Shown: positions 4,054 through 9,028 of the stretch, piece after piece
Layout: each line of letters opens with the position of its first letter
How positions within the stretch are numbered: the first letter of the stretch is position 1
DNA from: Lactobacillus sp.
GTDB lineage: Bacteria; Bacillota; Bacilli; Lactobacillales; Lactobacillaceae
DNA length: 9,028 nucleotides
Direction: 5' to 3'
Assembly (NCBI GenBank): GCA_003482405.1
Contig: DMZB01000266.1
Span: 1-9,028 of the forward strand
The notes under the pieces: generated by a model
Databases searched by the model: none
Seen by the model: the letters and a program-made list of their open reading frames with translations, nothing else
What the model was told of the DNA's origin: nothing
Translations under genes and position numbers: made by a program

Positions 4054-6057
4054 ATGGCTAGTACATTTTTTATTCTTATTATTTTAATCGCTGTTGTGGT
4101 GGCAGTTATCATTCATCACCATCTTGAACGTGTCCCTTTACCAATACTATTTATTGTCGTTGGTGCTTTACTGGCAGCGTTACCGCTTTACCACCACTAT
4201 ATTTTCAATCCCAACTTATTTTTGTTTTTTATCGTGGCCCCACTTTTATATAACGAGTCGCAATCGGCGTCACGCTATTGGATCGGTCGTGGCGCAATCA
4301 ACATTTTTTCGCTGTCCATCATGCTCGTTATCGTTACTGTAGTGGCCGTTGGTGGTGCGCTACACCTGCTCTTTCCATTTCTACCACTGGCATTGGCCAT
4401 TGCACTGTGTGCGATTGTCACACCAACAGATGCATCAGCTGTCAGTGCGTTTGCGCAACCCAATCCAAACTTTCAGGTACCCTTCACGATTCTCCAAAAT
4501 GAATCATTGTTTAATGATGCTTCCGGATTTGTGGCATTTGACTTATCGCTACTAGCCTTCACAACTGGCTCATTTTCTGCTAATCGTGCAGTTGGCGTGT
4601 TTGTTCTGGAATTCCTTGGCGGTCTAATTGTCGGTGCAATTATTGGCGCAATCTTTTACGCCGTTCGGCAACAGCTGATTCGATCAGCCGATGACAGTTT
4701 ATTTGTGATGATCGTTTTGGAACTGTTAGTGCCCTTTCTGGCTTACTTTGTCGCCGAGCGACTCACGCTATCCGGGATTTTAGCCGTGGTCGCCGCAGGT
4801 CTCGTTCAGGGCGTGGAGAATGACAATCTACAGCTCGTTTCAAGCCGTGTGCAGTTAGTGCGGGCAAACATCTGGGACATCGTTGAAGAAGCCCTCACAG
4901 GCATGGTTTTCGTCCTGTTAGGTGTATCGCTACCTACAATCATTGAACAAATTGTGGCCAAGCACCCTGGTTTATTGGGACTACTGATTTTGGTCGGTTT
5001 GGCACTTTACGGACTTAAATTTATCATTCGTCTTCTGTGGTCGCGATTTTTGGTGTGGATGCACGTTTCCAGTGAACACCGCTGGCAAGATACATGGTTC
5101 ATGACAGTTAGTGGCGCTAGTGGGACGATTTCGCTTTCGTTGGCTTTTTTACTACCGACCATTCATGGTCAAAACTTGCTCACGGATCGTAACGCCCTCA
5201 TCTTTGTGGTTGCTGTGGTCATCATGGCCAGTCTCACTGTGGCCGCCATTACAGTACCGGCAATTACAAAAATGACCACTGAAAATCGGACAAAGCCGAC
5301 CAGTCAGTGGACACGTGAAATGATTATGACCGCGATGAATACAGTGCGGGCTAACAAGGAGGCTCCAACCGAAGCTCAAATCGTTATTGATGCACTAAGC
5401 CAACAGTTACATCAAGCAAACCGTCCCCATCGACATGAGCAGCGCCGGTTATTTGAAATTACCGACAGTGCTGAACGTAAAGCCATCACCGCGATGCATG
5501 CACAAAACAAAATCAATGATGATGAACTGCGCTATTATTTACGATTTCTAGATCTAACAAAATTCACTTATAACAATACTGTTTGGCAAAACTTATGGTT
5601 ACGTGTCCGTTTTGGCGTACATTCAAGCCGTTTATATCACGATTTACAGGCCGGACAGGACATGTTTTTCACCACACCGTTAATTGCCGAACAGTTTTAC
5701 TGGCAGCGCGAATTTCATAACCACAATGAAGATATTAGACCGCTTGAAGATACTGGCTACCGCGCAGTAATGATGGCAATCAAAGCGGAGCGTCATCAAC
5801 GTGGAGCGATCACTGTCGAGCTGCATAACGTTCAACGTTTTTACCGCGAACGCCACCGCCGCATGAACATGCCCACGCCAACGCCAGAAGTGGTGTATCG
5901 TTTGTTTTTACAGGCTTTCCACGCTGAATATGAATTCGTCCAGTCCGCAATTGATAAGGGCACGCTTGCTGTGGAAACAGCTGAGACACTTCAACAACAC
6001 ATTATTTTTGATGAAATGGCGTACATTCAAAATAATGATGCCTTTATTAAACGCTAG
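4054..6057 (+). CDS. Na+/H+ antiporter, CPA1 family, with long cytoplasmic tail
   Basis: 667 residues. Residues about 1-405 are a multi-helix monovalent cation:proton antiporter domain: TPTDASAVSA at 123-132 and NESLFNDASGFV at 149-160, where N154-D155 is the Asn-Asp pair that marks electroneutral CPA1/NhaP exchangers. It should extrude Na+ (possibly K+) for pH and salt homeostasis. Residues about 406-667 are hydrophilic, mostly helical and rich in His, Arg and Gln, a probable cytosolic regulatory tail with no domain I can name. An upstream ATG (4036) would add six residues, but AACGGAG (4040-4046) is 7 nt before ATG 4054 and the first helix starts there, so 4054 is preferred. The 3' end overlaps the convergent CHAP gene by 11 bp, with no terminator between them. 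Confidence 0.92.
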   Translation: MASTFFILIILIAVVVAVIIHHHLERVPLPILFIVVGALLAALPLYHHYIFNPNLFLFFIVAPLLYNESQSASRYWIGRGAINIFSLSIMLVIVTVVAVGGALHLLFPFLPLALAIALCAIVTPTDASAVSAFAQPNPNFQVPFTILQNESLFNDASGFVAFDLSLLAFTTGSFSANRAVGVFVLEFLGGLIVGAIIGAIFYAVRQQLIRSADDSLFVMIVLELLVPFLAYFVAERLTLSGILAVVAAGLVQGVENDNLQLVSSRVQLVRANIWDIVEEALTGMVFVLLGVSLPTIIEQIVAKHPGLLGLLILVGLALYGLKFIIRLLWSRFLVWMHVSSEHRWQDTWFMTVSGASGTISLSLAFLLPTIHGQNLLTDRNALIFVVAVVIMASLTVAAITVPAITKMTTENRTKPTSQWTREMIMTAMNTVRANKEAPTEAQIVIDALSQQLHQANRPHRHEQRRLFEITDSAERKAITAMHAQNKINDDELRYYLRFLDLTKFTYNNTVWQNLWLRVRFGVHSSRLYHDLQAGQDMFFTTPLIAEQFYWQREFHNHNEDIRPLEDTGYRAVMMAIKAERHQRGAITVELHNVQRFYRERHRRMNMPTPTPEVVYRLFLQAFHAEYEFVQSAIDKGTLAVETAETLQQHIIFDEMAYIQNNDAFIKR

Positions 6058-6643
6058 CGTTAATTTGAACAGGTGCCAATTCATTTTCAAAATGAATGAA
6101 ACCAGCTACATCATCAGTAATCGACATTGTCCGTTCGTGTAATGATTGCCCCTCAAAATTACCTTCGATGATGTCAAATGTGCCATTCGGATGAACTTGA
6201 GTCACGTAGGCAACATGCATGGATTTAAAAGATACGACTGATCCTACTCGGGGCTGCAAATCAACTTGTAGTCCCCTTTTTTGTGCGTTAGTTGCCCACT
6301 GATCACCATTTCCTAAGTAGGCGTACAGATTTGCTGGAATCTGTTGGTGACGTAATATTCCGGCGACAAAGCCTGTACATTGGTTGATTGGATACCCATC
6401 AACTCCGTTGTAAAAGCCCTGTTGACCGGCCATTTTGGTTTCAAGCACCTGTTGTTCAGTTAAAGCTGATGACTGGTTTGTAAGATTGTTCGATGTGGTG
6501 AGCGAATCTGCGCCTTGTACAGGCGTTACCACTACTGGTTGACCAACCTGATCTGCGGAAGCTTGCACAGTTGAGCTCATCACTAATCCCCAAGTGCTGC
6601 TAATCATCGCAATGCCTAAAGCTAACTTCTTGATAAATTTCAT
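6047..6643 (-). CDS. Secreted CHAP-domain protein, putative peptidoglycan hydrolase
   Basis: 198 residues. A signal peptide is clear: MKFIKK, a hydrophobic core, and VQASA at 26-30 as the likely cleavage site. Residues 31-75 are a Ser/Thr/Gln-rich linker. A CHAP (NlpC/P60-like) domain fills about 76-187, with Cys89 in NQCTGFV, His143 in SMHVAYV and Glu160/Asn162 in IEGNFEGQ as the probable catalytic set, plus a GDQWATNAQKRG segment usual in the family. Such enzymes cut peptidoglycan stem peptides or the amide bond outside the cell. There is no LysM, SH3 or anchor motif, so wall targeting is unexplained. GGGGAGG lies 5 nt before the ATG, in the 14-nt gap after the 77-residue gene, so the two are translated from one mRNA. 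The last codons and stop overlap the antiporter gene. Confidence 0.88.
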   Translation of the reverse strand: MKFIKKLALGIAMISSTWGLVMSSTVQASADQVGQPVVVTPVQGADSLTTSNNLTNQSSALTEQQVLETKMAGQQGFYNGVDGYPINQCTGFVAGILRHQQIPANLYAYLGNGDQWATNAQKRGLQVDLQPRVGSVVSFKSMHVAYVTQVHPNGTFDIIEGNFEGQSLHERTMSITDDVAGFIHFENELAPVQINASV

Positions 6644-6657
6644 GTTGGCCTCCCCAA

Positions 6658-6891
6658 TTATCGACTGTAAATGTATGTGTATGTGCCATCTTCATTTTGA
6701 CGGAATGTAAACTCATGTTGGCGTGCGTCTCGACAACGCCAACGTGATAATTCATAGTGTACCGAACCACTATGTTTTAGTTTGTAACTCACAGTCTTAA
6801 TGGTCTTGGTGATGTCCTCATCAGCGCGTTTTGCGGCGCCGCGAAGCACCTTGTGTAAATCGTGAATAAACTCTGCTGCGTTTGTAATCAT
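6658..6891 (-). CDS. Small basic protein of unknown function, upstream of the CHAP gene
   Basis: 77 residues, no family recognised. Residues 1-40 look like a charged amphipathic helix region (AEFIHDLHKVLRGAAKRADED then TKTIKTVSYKLKH). Residues 43-77 look like a strand-rich part (SVHYELSRWRCR, HEFTFRQ, GTYTYIYSR) with one Cys and many Arg and His. There is no signal peptide or membrane segment, so it should be cytoplasmic. AAGAAGG lies 7-8 nt before the ATG, supporting translation. It is the promoter-proximal gene of a two-gene unit, 14 nt ahead of the secreted CHAP protein. A regulator, or a protein that protects the cell from the hydrolase, are possibilities, neither shown by the sequence. 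Confidence 0.7.
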   Translation of the reverse strand: MITNAAEFIHDLHKVLRGAAKRADEDITKTIKTVSYKLKHSGSVHYELSRWRCRDARQHEFTFRQNEDGTYTYIYSR

Positions 6892-6935
6892 GTTAATGAC
6901 CTTCTTTCAAACTAAGATTAATTGCGTGATCATAA

Positions 6936-6963
6936 TTTATAATTAATCATTACCATCAATCAA
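6936..6963 (-). promoter_or_regulatory. Likely promoter of the 77-residue/CHAP unit
   Basis: On the minus strand TTGATT (6963-6958), a 16-bp spacer and TATAAA (6941-6936), about 45 bp before the start codon. The surrounding DNA is very AT-rich and has an alternative TATGAT box a few bases downstream, so the exact boxes are uncertain. Confidence 0.5.
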
Positions 6964-7094
6964 AATAAATGCTTGTGAGAAATATTGAACACGATTACGT
7001 GTCCCTGCTGGCAAGGAAAATATTGGGATTCTGTGAAATATGGTGTTCTACGTGACGAATGGCAACGCTAATTCTAATTTGACTTTCAGACTAC
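6964..7094. other. Non-coding spacer with short repeats
   Basis: No gene is supported here. Visible structure: a hairpin ACACG-ATTA-CGTGT at 6990-7003, and three similar words, GAAATATTG (near 6979), GGAAAATATTGG (near 7015) and GTGAAATATGG (near 7033). It lies between the terminator of pgi and the promoter of the 77-residue gene; both flanking genes are on the minus strand. Confidence 0.35.
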
Positions 7095-7138
7095 AAAAAA
7101 TGCATCAGCTGGGCGAGATGTCCGGCTGGTGCATTTTT
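7095..7138 (-). terminator. Terminator of pgi
   Basis: AAAAATGCATCAGC (7096-7109) pairs with GCTGGTGCATTTTT (7125-7138) with one non-Watson-Crick position, followed on the minus strand by a run of six T. It lies 22 bp past the pgi stop codon. It could act in the plus direction as well, where the odd pair is a U.G wobble. Confidence 0.82.
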
Positions 7139-7160
7139 AACTACTTTTATGATCTAAACT

Positions 7161-8513
7161 CTACTTCTGAACGCGTTTCTGGATTTCTTCAGTTTGTTTT
7201 TCAAAACCAGGTTTGCCAAGTAATGCAAACATGTTCACCTTGTAAGCTTCAACACCTGGCTGGTTGAATGGGTTGATCCCATTCAAATAACCTGAAATAC
7301 CAACAGCTGCTTCAAAGAAGTAGATCAAGTAACCGAGTGAGTATTCGGTTTGGTCAGGAATGTGAACGGCCATAACTGGCACATCACCATCAGTATGCGC
7401 CAATGTAACGGCACGGAAGGCTTGCGTATTAACGTAATCCATCGTCTTGCCTTCAAGGTAGCCGATTTGGTCCAAATCACTGTCTTCCTTAGGAATATCG
7501 ATATCGTGATTTGGTTTGTCTACTTTAACGACAGTTTCCATCAGGTTACGACGGCCTTCTTGAATGTACTGACCCAATGAGTGCAAATCAGTTGAGAAGT
7601 TAGCGCTTGATGGATAGATCCCCTTTTGGTCTTTCCCTTCGGATTCACCCATTAATTGCTTCCACCATTCGGAGAAGAAGGCCATGTTTGGTTCATAGTT
7701 TTCTAGTAATTCAGTTGTCTTGCCCTTGCGGTACAAAATGTTCCGCAATGCGGCATAACGATAAGCATCGTTTTCTTCAATTTTGTCTGATGTATAGTCA
7801 GCGGCTGCATCGGCAGCACCCTTCATCAACTGGTCAATATCAGAACCTGATGCAGCGATTGGTAACAAACCAACAGCACTGAGAACTGAGAAACGGCCAC
7901 CAATGCCATCAGGCACAACAAATTCTTCATAGCCTTCTGCGTCAGCTTCTGTCTTCAAGGCACCGTGAGCACGGTCAGTTGTTGCATAAATACGTTGTTT
8001 AGCTTCAGCTTCACCATACTTTTCAACTAATTTATCTTTGAAAATTCGGAAGGCAATCGAAGGTTCAGTGGTCGTCCCTGATTTAGAAATAACGTTAACT
8101 GAGAAGTCACGGTCGCCAATCACATGAATCAAGTCATGAACATATGATGATGAGATTGAGTTTCCTGCAAAGAGAACTAAAGCACCTTTACGTTCGCTTG
8201 CAGGTAGAGATGTGTAGAAGGCTTCGTTTAAGAAGTCAATGGCGGCACGGGCACCCAAATAAGAGCCACCAATACCAATGACAACCAATACTTCAGAGTC
8301 ACTTTGAATCTTCTTAGCGGCAGCCTTGATCCGGCTAAATTCGTCTTTGTCATATTGCGTTGGTAAATCGATCCAGTCGCGGAAGTCTGCACCTGCACCT
8401 GTACCATTGCGTAATTCTGAGTTTGCTGCAGAAACCATTGCCTGCATTTCACCCAATTCATTGTCGTGAACAAACTTTGTCAGGTTCGAGCTATCAAAGG
8501 AAATATATGCCAT
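7161..8513 (-). CDS. pgi: Glucose-6-phosphate isomerase
   Basis: Cytosolic enzyme interconverting glucose 6-phosphate and fructose 6-phosphate, linking glycolysis, the pentose phosphate route and amino-sugar/wall precursor supply. 450 residues is the normal length for the short Gram-positive type. Key parts: IGIGGSYLG at 79-87, the phosphate-binding SKSGTTTE at 143-150, signature one [16 protein letters not shown] at 203-218 (R206), the likely catalytic E290 in GESEGK, H311 in TDLHSLG, and signature two ending [13 protein letters not shown] with K425. The start ATG 8513 has TAGGAG 4-5 nt upstream. It is monocistronic with its own terminator. A cre-like site overlaps the start of transcription and a palindrome lies further upstream, suggesting sugar-dependent control. 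Confidence 0.98.
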   Translation of the reverse strand: MAYISFDSSNLTKFVHDNELGEMQAMVSAANSELRNGTGAGADFRDWIDLPTQYDKDEFSRIKAAAKKIQSDSEVLVVIGIGGSYLGARAAIDFLNEAFYTSLPASERKGALVLFAGNSISSSYVHDLIHVIGDRDFSVNVISKSGTTTEPSIAFRIFKDKLVEKYGEAEAKQRIYATTDRAHGALKTEADAEGYEEFVVPDGIGGRFSVLSAVGLLPIAASGSDIDQLMKGAADAAADYTSDKIEENDAYRYAALRNILYRKGKTTELLENYEPNMAFFSEWWKQLMGESEGKDQKGIYPSSANFSTDLHSLGQYIQEGRRNLMETVVKVDKPNHDIDIPKEDSDLDQIGYLEGKTMDYVNTQAFRAVTLAHTDGDVPVMAVHIPDQTEYSLGYLIYFFEAAVGISGYLNGINPFNQPGVEAYKVNMFALLGKPGFEKQTEEIQKRVQK

Positions 8514-8537
8514 GCTTCTCCTACCTCTTTCTTATAA

Positions 8538-8552
8538 TGATTACGGTTACAA
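8538..8552 (-). promoter_or_regulatory. cre-like site (CcpA operator) at pgi
   Basis: On the minus strand the 15-mer TTGTAACCGTAATCA matches every fixed position of the Bacillus cre consensus WTGNAANCGNWNNCW, and 13 of 14 in the alternative form TGWNANCGNTNWCA. It begins at the last base of the -10 box, so it covers the transcription start, where CcpA binding normally represses. The match is directly visible; regulation by CcpA is inferred. Confidence 0.55.
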
Positions 8553-8557
8553 GTATA
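8552..8557 (-). promoter_or_regulatory. -10 box of pgi
   Basis: TATACT on the minus strand, about 38 bp before the start codon. No good -35 occurs at 16-18 bp upstream (the region reads CCCCCA), so the promoter may be weak or need an activator, or another promoter lies further upstream. Confidence 0.45.
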
Positions 8558-8601
8558 CACTAAAAGCAAATCGCTGGGGGTTAAAATCAGGGCAAAATCA
8601 A

Positions 8602-8615
8602 TTGGTATATACCAA
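8602..8615. promoter_or_regulatory. 14-bp perfect palindrome, GntR/HutC-type operator candidate
   Basis: TTGGTATATACCAA is fully symmetric. Its core GTATATAC fits the HutC-subfamily pattern GTMTAKAC, used by GntR-type sugar and amino-sugar regulators such as NagR and TreR. It lies about 45 bp upstream of the pgi -10 box. A pgi site for an amino-sugar or trehalose regulator would make metabolic sense, since the pathways meet at hexose phosphates. No such regulator is encoded in this window. Confidence 0.45.
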
Positions 8616-8658
8616 AAATGGCCTGCTAATTCCAACTCATCCCCTTGCCAAAAGCACC

Positions 8659-8690
8659 TAGACCACTTAAAAAAGTTTTGGTCTATTTTT
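8659..8690 (+). terminator. Plus-oriented terminator-like hairpin without a known gene
   Basis: TAGACCA (8659-8665) pairs with TGGTCTA (8679-8685), with an inner CTT/AAG helix, followed directly by TTTTT on the plus strand. All annotated genes from 6047 to 9028 are on the minus strand, so there is no obvious transcript for it to end. On the minus strand it lacks a U-tract. Confidence 0.4.
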
Positions 8691-8766
8691 ACATTTCCTA
8701 ATCTTCCCGCTCTTGAGCTCATTATTCGCGTTCAGTTTCGATGTAATCGTTATTAAATTTTTCAAA

Positions 8767-8798
8767 CAAAAAGGCGCCGAACATTTTGTCCGACACCT
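8767..8798 (-). terminator. Terminator of the sugar permease gene
   Basis: On the minus strand AGGTGTCGGAC (8798-8788) pairs with GTTCGGCGCCT (8782-8772) over 11 bp, three of them G.U wobbles, followed by TTTTTG. The wobbles become mismatches in plus-strand RNA, so the element is directional. It lies 25 bp past the stop codon and separates the permease from pgi. Confidence 0.82.
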
Positions 8799-8823
8799 CT
8801 GTTATCTACTAGATGAATCATAT

Positions 8824-9028
8824 TTACATTGTTCCAAGCATGATTCCACCGACAATAATCAACACTGATCCGATGATGATGTTGACCATTTCCCAGTGCG
8901 TTTTGCGTTCGCCCACTAGGCAAATCGAGCCAAACTGCGAAATGATGATGCCCATTTGCTCCATGGAATAATCAACCGCCAATCCCACTTTGCTTGTTGC
9001 AAGTAACATGAACCAATACCCAGTGCCC
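8824..9028 (-). CDS. GRP-family sugar uptake permease, C-terminal part
   Basis: Partial: the reading frame runs off the right edge, and the 67 visible complete codons are the C-terminus. It begins GYWFMLLATSKVGLAVDYSM and continues QMGIIISQFGSICLVGERKT followed by a last hydrophobic helix (VNIIIGSVLIIVGGIMLG), matching the end of the ten-helix glucose/ribose uptake proteins (GlcU/RbsU type, drug/metabolite-transporter superfamily). These import sugar with protons. The ATG at 9009 is internal, because family sequence continues upstream of it. The substrate cannot be told from this fragment. The gene is transcribed toward pgi but ends at its own terminator. Confidence 0.8.
   Translation of the reverse strand, partial: GTGYWFMLLATSKVGLAVDYSMEQMGIIISQFGSICLVGERKTHWEMVNIIIGSVLIIVGGIMLGTM

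Larger units (their letters stand above)
8514..8823. other. 310-bp intergenic region upstream of pgi
   Basis: No protein gene is supported. From pgi outward it holds: the pgi ribosome binding site, a cre-like box (8538-8552) abutting a TATACT box, a 14-bp palindrome (8602-8615), a plus-oriented terminator-like hairpin (8659-8690), and the terminator of the sugar permease gene (8767-8798). About 70 bp (8691-8766) show nothing I can name. Confidence 0.6.

Noticed and set aside
7607..7882. A 91-codon plus-strand open frame opposite pgi
   Set aside because: It lies wholly within the well-supported pgi gene, has no ribosome binding site, and its translation looks like antisense composition.
8559..8690. 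A T-box or other riboswitch ahead of pgi
   Set aside because: The hairpin with a U-tract points away from pgi, and no T-box sequence or riboswitch core could be found in the minus-strand leader.
8480..8722. An 80-codon minus-strand open frame overlapping the pgi start
   Set aside because: It overlaps pgi in another frame, spans the cre site and promoter, and has no ribosome binding site before its ATG.
1..9028. CRISPR array, insertion sequence or integrase-bearing island
   Set aside because: No regularly spaced repeats, no transposase or integrase frame, and no long terminal inverted repeats were seen on either strand.

Overview
The window looks like chromosomal DNA of a low-to-mid GC Gram-positive, most likely a lactic acid bacterium of the Lactobacillaceae. 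The evidence is the style of the Pgi, UppP and CPA1 antiporter proteins, strong AGGAGG-type ribosome binding sites, U-tract terminators, a CcpA-type cre match at pgi, and tRNA genes without encoded CCA. This assignment rests on protein recognition without a search. Most of the window is housekeeping or stress-related, with a more variable stretch at about 1.4-3.3 kb around two tRNA genes.

Layout. (1) 1-1341, plus strand: uppP (undecaprenyl-diphosphatase) with an 82-residue two-helix membrane protein behind it. A phased set of TTTAC motifs upstream resembles an OmpR-family (WalR/PhoP-type) response-regulator site. (2) 1391-2132, minus strand: a gene whose C-terminal half looks like a nucleoside 2-deoxyribosyltransferase-type domain. 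It lies directly behind the terminator of a tRNA operon. (3) 2251-2493, minus strand: tRNA-Glu(CTC) then tRNA-Gln(CTG), with a consensus-like promoter and a long-stem terminator. (4) 2507-3352: two divergent small helix-turn-helix regulators with a palindrome-rich 153-bp intergenic region, each ending in its own terminator. (5) 3371-3820, minus strand: a UspA-type universal stress protein; 4054-6057, plus strand: a CPA1-family Na+/H+ antiporter with a 260-residue cytoplasmic tail. (6) 6047-6891, minus strand: a two-gene unit of an unrecognised 77-residue protein and a secreted CHAP-domain protein. The CHAP gene overlaps the antiporter gene tail to tail by 11 bp. (7) 7161-8513, minus strand: pgi with a cre-like site at its start region. 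(8) 8824-9028, minus strand: the 3' end of a GRP-family sugar uptake permease, ending in its own terminator.

How the genes relate. UppP and the CHAP protein both concern the cell wall (lipid-carrier recycling and peptidoglycan cleavage). Usp and the antiporter are stress and ion-homeostasis functions read divergently from a shared 233-bp gap. The sugar permease and pgi are consecutive and cover sugar entry and the glucose-6-P/fructose-6-P step, but a terminator separates them and pgi has its own regulatory sites. I see no insertion sequence, CRISPR array or complete prophage. No wholly new system can be proven from this sequence. The least explained parts are the 77-residue/CHAP pair, the nucleoside-enzyme-like gene at the tRNA locus, the divergent regulator pair, and the 310-bp region upstream of pgi.
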